DNA of 16,279 bases from CAYGLV01 sp964351025 (GCA_964351025.1 CAYGLV010000056.1:1-16279), one strand, 5' to 3'. Counted from the stretch's first letter, positions 1 to 6,299 are shown. Notes: generated by a model not told the origin, from the letters alone. Translations and numbers: made by a program.

Positions 1-1
1 G

Positions 2-292
2 GGCTGGGACGGGGTCGTGCCGGCGCTTCGGCTCACCGACACGGTCAAGCGCGTGCTCGGCGGTCAGGTCGTCGAGACGCTCGCGCGCGACGAGCTCGTC
101 GCGGTCCAGACCCCGCAGGCCTTCCTCGCGCCCGTGTTGCGCGAGGCGTACGCGGGCGATCTGGCGGGCGCGACCGACTGCTCGTCACTCGTCGAGGCCC
201 GCGGGGGGCGTGTGCTGGCCGTCGAGGGCGATCCCCGCCTGCTCAAAATCACCACGCTGGCCGACCTGGAGCTCGTCGAGTCGTGGCTCTGA
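2..292 (+). CDS. ispD: 2-C-methyl-D-erythritol 4-phosphate cytidylyltransferase, 3' end only
   Basis: This is the C-terminal part (about 96 residues) of IspD, which transfers CMP from CTP to 2-C-methyl-D-erythritol 4-phosphate in the MEP isoprenoid pathway (cytosolic). The reading frame is open to the left edge, so the start lies outside the window. Family landmarks in order are the PALRLTDTVKRV strand, the VQTPQAF motif, the acidic ATDCSSLVE segment, and the terminal KITTLADLELVE stretch that matches the IspD ending KiTtpeDL. It stops at TGA 290-292. The next gene, ispF, is 214 bp downstream and follows it in the same pathway after IspE. A GTG at 17 is internal, not a start, because conserved IspD sequence is already in frame before it. 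Confidence 0.93.
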   Translation, partial: GWDGVVPALRLTDTVKRVLGGQVVETLARDELVAVQTPQAFLAPVLREAYAGDLAGATDCSSLVEARGGRVLAVEGDPRLLKITTLADLELVESWL

Positions 293-295
293 TAG

Positions 296-322
296 CGCGG
301 GGGAACCCATGGTTCCCCCGCG
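296..322. terminator. Perfect 12-bp hairpin just after ispD
   Basis: Positions 296-307 and 311-322 are exact inverted copies (arm CGCGGGGGAACC) separated by a 3-nt CAT loop. It starts 3 nt after the ispD stop, where a terminator would lie. There is no T-tract after it (AGCCCCCT follows), so it is a hairpin-only terminator candidate, an mRNA 3'-end stabiliser, or one copy of a dispersed repeat. Confidence 0.5.
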
Positions 323-414
323 AGCCCCCTCCTTCGCACCTCGCTCGGTCGATCGCGGGCCACGGCTGCGCCGGGCCGAGCCCGGCTCCGCCGACGTGGC
401 GGGCGCTCTCGGTC

Positions 415-427
415 TAACCTCACCGGT
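415..427 (+). promoter_or_regulatory. -10-like TAACCT box, leaderless-type spacing to an ATG at 428
   Basis: TAACCT (415-420) fits the actinobacterial TANNNT -10 pattern and is followed by 7 nt and then ATG at 428. The same spacing occurs before other genes in this window. A start near 427 would give ispF a leader of about 80 nt. No convincing -35 hexamer is visible. Confidence 0.4.
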
Positions 428-514
428 ATGGGGTTGAGGGCCGTCTTCTTCAGCGTCGTCGCGGCCGCGGCGCCATCGCTCGCCGAGCTGGCAGGAGGGC
501 TCGCCGGTGGCTGA
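428..514 (+). CDS. Possible 28-residue leader peptide overlapping the ispF start
   Basis: A short frame begins with ATG at 428 and ends with TGA at 512-514, overlapping the ispF GTG start (507) by 8 nt in another frame. Its product would be a hydrophobic, Ala-rich 28-residue peptide starting MGLRAVFFSVV. It lies 7 nt after a TAACCT box, the spacing seen at other apparently leaderless genes here. If translated, ribosomes finishing it would release at the ispF Shine-Dalgarno/start region, giving translational coupling. No homologue is recognised and the frame is short, so it could be chance. Confidence 0.25.
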   Translation: MGLRAVFFSVVAAAAPSLAELAGGLAGG

Positions 515-995
515 CCTGCGCATCGGGCTCGGCGTGGATGCCCATGCGCTCGTGGAGGGCGTGCCGCTCGTGCTCGGCGGCGTGGAGCTGGACTTCCCGC
601 GCGGTCTCGCCGGCCACTCGGACGGTGATGTGATCGCACACGCGCTCGTGGATGCCGTGCTGGGTGCCGCGGGCCTCGGCGACATCGGCTCGCTCTTCCC
701 CTCCGAAGACGAGCGCTGGCGCGGCGCCGTCTCGCTCGACCTGCTGCGCGACGCCTACCGGCAGGTGCGCGCCGCGGGCTTCGAGCTCGTGAACGCTGAC
801 TGCGTGCTGATCGGCGAGGCGCCGCGGATCGCGCCGCACCGCGAGGAGATGCGACGGCGGCTCGCCGGGGCGATGGGCGTCGAGCCGGACACCGTGAACG
901 TGCGCGCGACGACGACCGACGGCCTCGGCTTCACGGGCCGCGGCGAGGGCCTCGCCGCCCAGGCAGTGGCACTGCTGCGTCGCGCAGCCGGCTAG
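507..995 (+). CDS. ispF: 2-C-methyl-D-erythritol 2,4-cyclodiphosphate synthase
   Basis: IspF cyclises CDP-ME 2-phosphate to 2-C-methyl-D-erythritol 2,4-cyclodiphosphate, releasing CMP; the family works as a cytosolic homotrimer with zinc. The 162-residue length is normal. Zinc ligands are visible as D11 and H13 (GVDAH) and H45 in the GHSDGDVIAHALVDA segment. The C-terminal ATTTDGLGFTGRGEG signature is present at about 134-148. The GTG start at 507 is chosen because AGGAGGG (493-499) lies 7 nt upstream and the product then begins at the family's usual point. It follows ispD in the same direction. Its TAG stop shares the bases CTAG (992-995) with the convergent histidine kinase gene, leaving no room for a terminator between them. 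Confidence 0.96.
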   Translation: MADLRIGLGVDAHALVEGVPLVLGGVELDFPRGLAGHSDGDVIAHALVDAVLGAAGLGDIGSLFPSEDERWRGAVSLDLLRDAYRQVRAAGFELVNADCVLIGEAPRIAPHREEMRRRLAGAMGVEPDTVNVRATTTDGLGFTGRGEGLAAQAVALLRRAAG

Positions 996-2068
996 GCGCG
1001 CGCGCGGCCGGCGGGCAGTGTGAAGCAGACGCGGGCGCCGCCTCCCGGGGGGCTCTCCGCCCAGATGTGGCCGCCGTGGGCCTCGACCAGGCCGCGCGCG
1101 ATCGCCAGCCCGAGCCCGGCGCCTCGCGACGAGCGTGCCCTGTCCCCGCGCCAGAAGCGCTCGAACATCCGCTGCTGAGACTCGGCCGAGAGGCCCTCTC
1201 CCGAGTCCTCGACGGTCACCTGCACCTCGCCCGGGCGCGGCTCGACGAGAACGGCGACCGAGCCGTCCGAGGGCGTATGCCTGAGCGCGTTCGTGAGCAG
1301 GTTGAAGAGCACGCGCTCGACCTTGTCCGGCGCGAAGTGGGCGGTGGCGGAGCCGTCGACGCGGGCCACCAGGCTGACGTGGCGGGCGCGTGCCTCCGCT
1401 TCGAGGCCTCGCAGGCACGAGGCGACGACGTCCTCCAGCGGTCCCTCGCGCAGCTCGAGCGTGAGTGCGCCGGAGTCGATGCGGGCGAGCTCGAAGAGAT
1501 CGTCCACGAGCGTGGCCAGCACGCCCACTTGCTCACGCAGCGCGGGCAGGTACTGCTCGGGCTCGGCGAGCCCGTCCTCGAGCGCCTCGAGCATCGCCTG
1601 CATGTTGGCGAGCGGCGTGCGGAGGTCGTGGCTTGCCCAGGCGACCAGCTCGCGGCGGGCGTCGAACAGGCGCTCGACGTTGGCCGCCATCTCGTTGAAG
1701 GAGCGGGCGAGGTCGGCAAGCTCTGCTGGGCCCTCCTCGGGCGCCCGGGCCTGCAGGTCGCCCTGCGCGAACGAGAGCGAGGCTACGCGCACGCGCTCGA
1801 GCGAGTTCGCGATCGAGCGCGCGAGGAGCAGACCGGCGCCGATCGCGACCGAGGCCGAGGCCGCGGTGACGGCGAGGATCTTCACGTCGTCGCCCATGTG
1901 GAACATCACCCAGCCCGAGAGCAGCACGGCCGTGAGTGGGAGGACGACTGCAAGCGCGGCGAGCCCGGCGAGCTGGAGCCGGACAGTCGGCAGCGCGCGT
2001 AGCGCGAGTGCCGCTGCCAGCCCCGCGACGAGGGTTGCGGCCGCGACGATGAGGGCTGTGACGATCAC
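992..2068 (-). CDS. Two-component sensor histidine kinase (HAMP, HisKA, HATPase)
   Basis: This 358-residue membrane kinase should autophosphorylate and pass phosphate to the response regulator encoded immediately upstream. Three hydrophobic segments (about 1-24, 31-57, 63-84) are joined by very short loops, so there is no extracytoplasmic sensor domain. A HAMP-like linker (about 84-136) follows, then the H-box WASHDLRTP with phospho-accepting H147, the N-box NLLTNALRHTP (N256, N260), the G1 box EDSGEG (D288), the F-box MFERFWRGD (about 301-309) and the G2 box GAGLGLAIARG (316-326). The GTG start at 2068 overlaps the regulator's TGA as GTGA, implying translational coupling. The absence of a periplasmic domain suggests sensing in or at the membrane; the signal is unknown. 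Confidence 0.93.
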   Translation of the reverse strand: MIVTALIVAAATLVAGLAAALALRALPTVRLQLAGLAALAVVLPLTAVLLSGWVMFHMGDDVKILAVTAASASVAIGAGLLLARSIANSLERVRVASLSFAQGDLQARAPEEGPAELADLARSFNEMAANVERLFDARRELVAWASHDLRTPLANMQAMLEALEDGLAEPEQYLPALREQVGVLATLVDDLFELARIDSGALTLELREGPLEDVVASCLRGLEAEARARHVSLVARVDGSATAHFAPDKVERVLFNLLTNALRHTPSDGSVAVLVEPRPGEVQVTVEDSGEGLSAESQQRMFERFWRGDRARSSRGAGLGLAIARGLVEAHGGHIWAESPPGGGARVCFTLPAGRARA

Positions 2069-2742
2069 GGGGTGAGCCGGTAGCCGACGCCCCAGACCGT
2101 TTGCAGAAGCTGCGGCTGCGACGGACGATCCTCGATCTTTTCGCGCAGCCGACGCACATGGACGGTGACCGTGCCGGTGTCGAGCGCCGCCTCGTAGCCC
2201 CAGACGCGAAGCATGAGCTGGTCTCGCGAGAAGACTTTGCGGGGGTGCCGAGCGAGGAACCAGAGCAGGTCGAACTCCTTGGCGGTCAGCTGCAGCGTCC
2301 GGCCTGCCTTTGTCACCTCGCGTGTCTCGGCGTCGAGCTCGATGTCGCCGAACGACAGCCGCTCTCCCACCTGGGGCGGCGGCGACGTGCGCCGGAGGAC
2401 GGTGCGCACGCGGGCGGCGAGCTCTCGTGGCGAGAACGGCTTCGTCACGTAGTCGTCGGCGCCAAGCTCGAGCCCCACGATCCGGTCGGCCTCCTCGCCG
2501 CGGGCGGTGAGCATGATCACCGGCACGTCGGAGCTCGAGCGGATCCAGCGGCAGAGCTCGAGCCCGTCGGTGCCTGGCAGCATCACGTCGAGGACGATGA
2601 GGTCGGGCCGGTTGTGCTCGAGCAGGCGGCGGGCCTGGTCGCCGTCGTCGGCTTCGAGCGTGCGGTAGCCCTCCCGCTCGAGGTAGCGGACGACGACCTC
2701 GCGCACGATCGCTTCGTCGTCGACGATGAGAACAGTGGTCAC
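2065..2742 (-). CDS. OmpR/PhoB-family response regulator
   Basis: This 225-residue regulator has an N-terminal receiver domain and a C-terminal winged-helix DNA-binding domain. The receiver shows the acidic pair D8/D9, phospho-acceptor D52 (LIVLDVMLPG), T79 and K101 (KPFSPREL). The winged helix spans about 128-223, with LTAKEFDLLWFLARHP and the terminal TVWGVGYRL signature. It starts with GTG at 2742 and is first in an operon with the kinase (4-nt GTGA overlap). A weak CACAAT -10 candidate (2754-2749) ends 6 nt before the start, so the mRNA may be leaderless. It is divergent from the secreted-protein gene at 2884, whose promoter carries an 11-bp-phased direct repeat typical of sites bound by this family. 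Confidence 0.95.
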   Translation of the reverse strand: MTTVLIVDDEAIVREVVVRYLEREGYRTLEADDGDQARRLLEHNRPDLIVLDVMLPGTDGLELCRWIRSSSDVPVIMLTARGEEADRIVGLELGADDYVTKPFSPRELAARVRTVLRRTSPPPQVGERLSFGDIELDAETREVTKAGRTLQLTAKEFDLLWFLARHPRKVFSRDQLMLRVWGYEAALDTGTVTVHVRRLREKIEDRPSQPQLLQTVWGVGYRLTP

Positions 2743-2799
2743 GGCTCCATTGTGGCGCTCTTCACCTTGCGAAAGCGTTAACTCGCGCCCGTTCGCCTT

Positions 2800-2819
2800 C
2801 TCCTAAGGCTCTCGTAAGG
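2800..2819 (+). promoter_or_regulatory. 11-bp direct repeat, likely OmpR-class operator
   Basis: CTCCTAAGG (2800-2808) and CTCGTAAGG (2811-2819) differ at one base and are phased by 11 bp. OmpR/PhoB regulators commonly bind tandem half-sites one helical turn apart. The site lies between the response regulator gene and the divergent secreted-protein gene, ending about where the -35 of the latter would be, which suits an activator. Binding by the adjacent regulator is inferred. Confidence 0.55.
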
Positions 2820-2839
2820 GCGGCGCAACATCCTCCGCC

Positions 2840-2845
2840 TAGCCT
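2840..2845 (+). promoter_or_regulatory. -10 candidate TAGCCT for the secreted-protein gene
   Basis: TAGCCT matches TANNNT and lies 38 bp before the ATG at 2884. A start near 2852 gives a short leader carrying the AGGAGGA ribosome-binding site (2874-2880). No good -35 hexamer lies 17 bp upstream; the direct repeat 2800-2819 sits there instead, consistent with an activated promoter. Confidence 0.4.
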
Positions 2846-2883
2846 CGGTCGCGCCAACTGCAAGCAGCGATCCAGGAGGAAAC

Positions 2884-3294
2884 ATGCTCAAGAAGCTCGT
2901 CGTGCTCACGGTGCTCGCGGCCGCACTCGCCGCGCCCGTACTCGCCGCTCCCAGCGACAACACCGTCCGTCACTTCGCCCAGAACCAGACGCTCGGCTTC
3001 TACAGGGGGCAGTCGGTCGAGTACCTCGACCTCGGCGCCGTCAAGCTGAAGTCCGGCAACAAGCTCGCGGACATCTGGGCTGTCACGAACGGTGCCGACG
3101 GCCAGCGCAACATCATCGATACGGTGCCGGGGCGCAAGGACTACTCGCCGCTCTGGGACGTCAACCTCGTGACCTGGAAGGACGGCGCGACCCCGCGCGT
3201 GCTGCGCTCGGCCGCCGCGGTGAAGAAGGCACTCGCCGCCGGCGAGGTCACGATCAAGGAGCCGGGCGTCGTCGTCAACTGCCCGGTGCTCTAG
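2884..3294 (+). CDS. Small secreted protein of unknown function
   Basis: The 136-residue product has a clear Sec signal peptide: KK in the n-region, a hydrophobic core, and a likely cut after the VLA of APVLA at about residue 21. The mature part of about 115 residues has a single cysteine near the end (VVVNCPVL) and motifs such as GFYRGQSVEYLDLG and DYSPLWDVNLVTWKDG. It resembles a family of small exported proteins annotated only by domain-of-unknown-function names; I do not assign a function. An excellent AGGAGGA (2874-2880) fixes the ATG start. Its promoter carries an OmpR-type direct repeat, so it is the likeliest target of the divergent two-component system. Its TAG shares CTAG (3291-3294) with the convergent mutY. 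Confidence 0.85.
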   Translation: MLKKLVVLTVLAAALAAPVLAAPSDNTVRHFAQNQTLGFYRGQSVEYLDLGAVKLKSGNKLADIWAVTNGADGQRNIIDTVPGRKDYSPLWDVNLVTWKDGATPRVLRSAAAVKKALAAGEVTIKEPGVVVNCPVL

Positions 3295-4013
3295 ACGGGC
3301 AGGGCGACGAGCTCCCCCTCGATGCGAACGAGGCCGTCGCGGGCAAGCGCCGCGACGGCCTCGGCGTCGAGGCCGGCGAGCCGGCACGGCGCCGCGGCGA
3401 CGAGGCGGAGCGTCGCGGCGCGCCGCTGGCGAAACGAGCCTTCGAACGGGCCCTGCTTGCGCAGGGGCTCGTAGCGGCGCCCACGCGAGGGGCAGGACTC
3501 CGCGAGCGGACAGGCGTCGCAGCGCGGCACGCGAGCGAGGCAGACCGTCGCGCCGAGGTCCATCAGCGCCTGCGCAGCCTCGGGGCCGAACACGTGACCC
3601 GTCCGCTCCTGCACACGTGCCACGTTGACGTCCACCGGCAGCACGGGCTCGCCGAATGCGAAGTTGCGGAGCGCGGCGGCCGTGTACGGGCCGACACCGG
3701 GGAGCCCGGTGAGGTCGGCCGGCCAGCCGTGCTCGGCGACGAGGCGGGCGGCCCGGTGGAGGTTGAGCCCGCGCCTGTTGTAGCCGAGCCCCTGCCAGGC
3801 GCGGATCACGTCGGCCGGCGAGGCGGCGGCGAGGGCCGCGACCGTCGGCCAGCGGTCGAGCCAGGCGACGTAGCGCGGCAGCACGCGCTCGACTTGTGTC
3901 TGTTGTAGCATGACCTCGGAGACGAGGATCGCGTACGGATCGCTTGTGCGGCGCCACGGCAGCTCGCGCCCCTCGCGCACAAACCAGGCGAGCAACGCCT
4001 CGTCGAGTGTCAC
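3291..4013 (-). CDS. mutY: A/G-specific adenine glycosylase, short form
   Basis: MutY removes adenine mispaired with 8-oxoguanine. The helix-hairpin-helix glycosylase fold is present: catalytic E33 in SEVMLQQTQV, the hairpin LPGVGPYTAAAL (104-115) with Tyr where Nth enzymes have Lys, and catalytic D128 in PVDVNVARV. Four cysteines (C158, C165, C168, C174; spacing 6, 2, 5) form the 4Fe-4S site. At 240 residues it is about 100 shorter than E. coli MutY and lacks the full C-terminal MutT-like domain that recognises 8-oxoG; only a basic tail of about 65 residues follows the cluster. The GTG start at 4013 has no Shine-Dalgarno, but a TAGGGT box ends 7 nt before it, suggesting leaderless mRNA. A related glycosylase of the MutY/Nth superfamily is the alternative. 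Confidence 0.9.
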   Translation of the reverse strand: MTLDEALLAWFVREGRELPWRRTSDPYAILVSEVMLQQTQVERVLPRYVAWLDRWPTVAALAAASPADVIRAWQGLGYNRRGLNLHRAARLVAEHGWPADLTGLPGVGPYTAAALRNFAFGEPVLPVDVNVARVQERTGHVFGPEAAQALMDLGATVCLARVPRCDACPLAESCPSRGRRYEPLRKQGPFEGSFRQRRAATLRLVAAAPCRLAGLDAEAVAALARDGLVRIEGELVALPV

Positions 4014-4026
4014 GAATCCGACCCTA
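4014..4026 (-). promoter_or_regulatory. Leaderless-type promoter box for mutY
   Basis: On the minus strand TAGGGT (4026-4021) is followed by 7 nt and the mutY GTG at 4013, with no ribosome-binding site. The 15-bp stretch around it (4018-4032) is identical to 6248-6262 upstream of the thioesterase gene at the same distance from its GTG. Confidence 0.5.
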
Positions 4027-4043
4027 GCCGAGGCACAAGCGCC

Positions 4044-4745
4044 ATGGACTACTCAGATCTCACCGCGCTCTATGTCAATTGCACGCTCAAGCCCTCGCCC
4101 GAGCGCTCGCACACGCAGGGGCTGATCGACCTCTCGGCGGCGATCATGGAGAAACAGGGCGTGCGCGTCGACCTCGTGCGTGCAGTCGACCTCGAGCTCG
4201 CTCCCGGCGTTTGGCCGGACATGGCCGAGCACGGGGCCCAGCGTGACGACTGGCCCGCGCTCTACGAGACCGTGCGGGCCGCCGACATCCTCGTCGTCTG
4301 CTCTCCGATCTGGCTCGGCGAGAAGTCGTCGGTCTGCACGCGGCTGATCGAGCGGCTGTACGGCAACTCGAGCCTGCTGAGCGAGGCGGGCCAGTACGCG
4401 TACTACGGCAAGGTCGGCGGCTGCCTCATCACCGGCAGCGAGGACGGCGTCAAGCACTGCGCGATGAACATCCTCTACTCGCTCCAGCACCTCGGCTACA
4501 CGATCCCCCCGCAGGCGGACGCCGGCTGGATCGGGGAGGCCGGGCCGGGGCCCTCGTACCTCGACCCGGGCTCGGGCGGGCCCGAGAACGACTTCACGAA
4601 CCGGAACGCGACGTTCATGACCTGGAACCTGCTCCACCTCGCCCGGCTGCTGAAGGACGTGGGCGGCATCCCGGCACACGGCAATCAGCGTTCGCTCTGG
4701 GACGCCGGCTGCCGCTTCGACTTCCCGAATCCCGAGTACCGCTGA
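4044..4745 (+). CDS. Flavodoxin-fold NAD(P)H-dependent FMN reductase-like protein
   Basis: The 233-residue product looks like a cytosolic flavodoxin-fold oxidoreductase of the NADPH-dependent FMN reductase group. The first strand and phosphate loop read NCTLKPSPERSHTQGL (12-27). A second strand and loop, DILVVCSPIWLGEKSS (81-96), is where this fold packs on the flavin ring. A third segment, GGCLITGSEDGVKHCAMNIL (125-144), is followed by GYTIPP. The C-terminal part (about 165-233) carries Gly/Pro-rich sequence and NRNATFMTWNLLHLARLL, typical of this subgroup. It starts with ATG at 4044, divergent from mutY by 30 bp, with only a weak GAGG at 4030-4033. A TAGCCG box at 4025-4030 overlaps the mutY promoter. 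The substrate cannot be told from sequence. Confidence 0.8.
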   Translation: MDYSDLTALYVNCTLKPSPERSHTQGLIDLSAAIMEKQGVRVDLVRAVDLELAPGVWPDMAEHGAQRDDWPALYETVRAADILVVCSPIWLGEKSSVCTRLIERLYGNSSLLSEAGQYAYYGKVGGCLITGSEDGVKHCAMNILYSLQHLGYTIPPQADAGWIGEAGPGPSYLDPGSGGPENDFTNRNATFMTWNLLHLARLLKDVGGIPAHGNQRSLWDAGCRFDFPNPEYR

Positions 4746-4782
4746 TCAGCGGGGAGGCGGGCGGGGCGCGGAGGGACCGAGC

Positions 4783-5766
4783 CTAGTTGAGCACGCACTG
4801 GCCGCCGGGGCCGGCGAGCTCGCGCTGGAGCGCGTTCAGCTCGAGCTCGCGCGCGGCGTGCTCGGGGTTCTCCTTGTCGAAGGCCGGCAGGCCGGCCCCT
4901 TCCCAGTACACGGTCGGGGTCACGCCCGGTCCGATCGCCGAGATCCGGTAGCGCTCGCCGTGGCCCATCGGGCGCTCGCCGGCGGGATAGCCTGCGTAGG
5001 GCGGATGGGTGTAGAAGCCGTAGCAGAAGGCACCCGACGGCTTCTGGGCGAGGAATGAGTTCTCGCGCTTCCAGCCGGCGCCGTAGGCCGAGTTGAGCGT
5101 GTCCAGGAAGACGTTGCGCCCGAAGCTGTCGAGGGGCACCCCCGCGGAGGTCGACGCGAAGCCGTGCACGGGCGCCCCGAGATAGGTGAGGCGGCCGAAG
5201 ATGTGGTGGAAGCGCTTGGAGTAGATCCAGTCCGTATAGGCCTCGATCACCGGCAGTGGCCCCGTCCAGTGCGAGAGGTGCAGCTCCCAGACGCTCTGGG
5301 TCGCCTTCCAGGGCGTGAGGCCGAGGTTCGGCAGCGCCCGCTGCCAGCGCTGGAGCGCCCAGTACGAGCCGTCCGGAGCCTTGCAGGCGGTGACCACCCA
5401 GGCGAGCTCGGGTCCGTCGTAGGGGCGGCAGGCGTTCTTGAACGTCGTCGCGTAGCCGAGCTTGCGGTACTTGCCCCAGCCGCCGGCGTAGTCGATCTTG
5501 AATGCGACCTGCGCCCGCGCACTCGTCGGGGCGATCGCGTTGACGGCGCCCCAGACGAGCACCTGCTTTCTCTTGCCGGCCGCCTTGTAGCCGACCAGGG
5601 CCTCGCCCTTGGTGTTGACCTTGAGCGTCGGGGCGACGACGTTGCGGCCGAGGATCTCGCTCGCCGCGGCGCCGCCGGCGCCGAGCAGCGCCAGGGTGAG
5701 CAGAGCGGTGAGGGGAGCGAGGAGTCTCATACCGAGGCGAAGGGAGAACGACGCGCAGGCGCGCAC
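4783..5766 (-). CDS. Secreted protein of unknown function, four cysteines
   Basis: This product of up to 327 residues has a Sec signal peptide (hydrophobic core about 14-32, cleavage probably after GGAAA near 35). The mature protein is rich in Trp, Tyr and Gly and has four cysteines (113, 128, 248, 324) that could form two disulfides. Distinctive motifs are FKNACRPYDGPELAWVV, WELHLSHWTGPLPVIEAY and GAFCYGFYTHPPYAGYPAGE. I recognise no enzyme family. The GTG at 5766 is preferred because a strong AGGAGGGGAGAGAG (5785-5772 on this strand) precedes it. An ATG at 5730 would give a tidier signal peptide but has no ribosome-binding site. It is convergent with the flavodoxin-like gene and 105 bp downstream of the thioesterase gene on the same strand. 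Confidence 0.8.
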   Translation of the reverse strand: MRACASFSLRLGMRLLAPLTALLTLALLGAGGAAASEILGRNVVAPTLKVNTKGEALVGYKAAGKRKQVLVWGAVNAIAPTSARAQVAFKIDYAGGWGKYRKLGYATTFKNACRPYDGPELAWVVTACKAPDGSYWALQRWQRALPNLGLTPWKATQSVWELHLSHWTGPLPVIEAYTDWIYSKRFHHIFGRLTYLGAPVHGFASTSAGVPLDSFGRNVFLDTLNSAYGAGWKRENSFLAQKPSGAFCYGFYTHPPYAGYPAGERPMGHGERYRISAIGPGVTPTVYWEGAGLPAFDKENPEHAARELELNALQRELAGPGGQCVLN

Positions 5767-5771
5767 GGGCG

Positions 5772-5785
5772 CTCTCTCCCCTCCT
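5772..5785 (-). promoter_or_regulatory. Purine-rich Shine-Dalgarno deciding the 5766 start
   Basis: On the minus strand AGGAGGGG (5785-5778) runs into GAGAG (5776-5772), 5 nt before the GTG at 5766. No comparable sequence precedes the alternative ATG at 5730, so this is the main reason for the longer start. Confidence 0.5.
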
Positions 5786-5871
5786 CGGGGTATCGGCAGA
5801 ACGCGAGCGAGGATGAGGAGATTCGGTGGCCGGCCCTCGCGCCGAACCAGGTCAGGAGCTGCTCGTCCAGC

Positions 5872-6243
5872 TCAGGCGTCGCGGAGCCGCTCCCTGATCG
5901 CGTCGGAGAGCGGGACGCTCGCGCCCCGCTCGTAGTCGTAGCCGACGAGGACGCTCTTCGCCTCGGCGACGAGGCGCCCGCCCGCGCGGATCTCATGCTC
6001 CAGGTCGAAGCTCTTCTCTCCGATCCGCGCGCAGCGAGAGAGGATCGTGACCTTCTCGCCCACGCGCAGTTCGGAGCGGAAGTCGATCTCCACGCGTGCG
6101 AGGATGAACGGGGCGAGGCCGCCGAGGACGCCGATCCGCGCCTCCTCGAGGAACGTCGAGTACACCGCGTTGTTGACGTGACCCATCGCGTCGCAGTCGC
6201 GGAAGCGAACGCGCTCGTGGTGGGCGAACGGGAACGCCGTCAC
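5872..6243 (-). CDS. Acyl-CoA thioesterase, 4HBT hotdog family (YbgC/FcbC type)
   Basis: The 123-residue product is a typical single hotdog-fold thioesterase that would hydrolyse acyl-CoA thioesters in the cytosol. The signature RDCDAMGHVNNAVYSTFLEEAR (15-36) contains D18, the position of the catalytic aspartate in 4-hydroxybenzoyl-CoA thioesterase-like enzymes, followed by GHVNN. The later ILARVEIDFRSELRVGE segment (48-64) is also typical of the fold. The frame extends upstream, but the GTG at 6243 is chosen because the protein then begins at the family's usual point and a TAGGGT box ends exactly 7 nt before it. No Shine-Dalgarno is present, so translation is probably leaderless. It is divergent from gltX across only 56 bp. 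The acyl substrate is unknown. Confidence 0.87.
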   Translation of the reverse strand: MTAFPFAHHERVRFRDCDAMGHVNNAVYSTFLEEARIGVLGGLAPFILARVEIDFRSELRVGEKVTILSRCARIGEKSFDLEHEIRAGGRLVAEAKSVLVGYDYERGASVPLSDAIRERLRDA

Positions 6244-6256
6244 AAGACCGACCCTA
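6244..6256 (-). promoter_or_regulatory. Leaderless-type promoter box for the thioesterase gene
   Basis: On the minus strand TAGGGT (6256-6251) is followed by 7 nt and the GTG at 6243. Positions 6248-6262 are identical over 15 bp to 4018-4032 at the mutY start, with the same spacing. Confidence 0.5.
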
Positions 6257-6287
6257 GCCGAGACGGAGGCGGTCTGGACCGCTGACC

Positions 6288-6299
6288 TAGACTGCCACT
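6288..6299 (+). promoter_or_regulatory. Leaderless-type promoter box for the gltX operon
   Basis: TAGACT (6288-6293) fits TANNNT and is followed by 6 nt and the gltX GTG at 6300. There is no ribosome-binding site. No clear -35 hexamer is seen. It forms a divergent promoter pair with the box at 6244-6256. Confidence 0.5.

Noticed and set aside
450..1418. Long minus-strand frame across ispF and the 3' end of the kinase gene
   Set aside because: It conflicts with the certain ispF and kinase reading frames and shows only biased Arg/Ala/Gly composition.
5767..5871. Possible hairpin or small gene between the secreted protein and the thioesterase
   Set aside because: Only short, weak inverted repeats are present (5-bp stem, long loop), with no small frame having its own start signals beyond the Shine-Dalgarno of the secreted protein.
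5164..6285. A 373-codon plus-strand frame opposite the secreted protein and thioesterase
   Set aside because: Low-complexity Arg/Glu/Ala product with no motif, while both minus-strand genes have a signal peptide or family signature.
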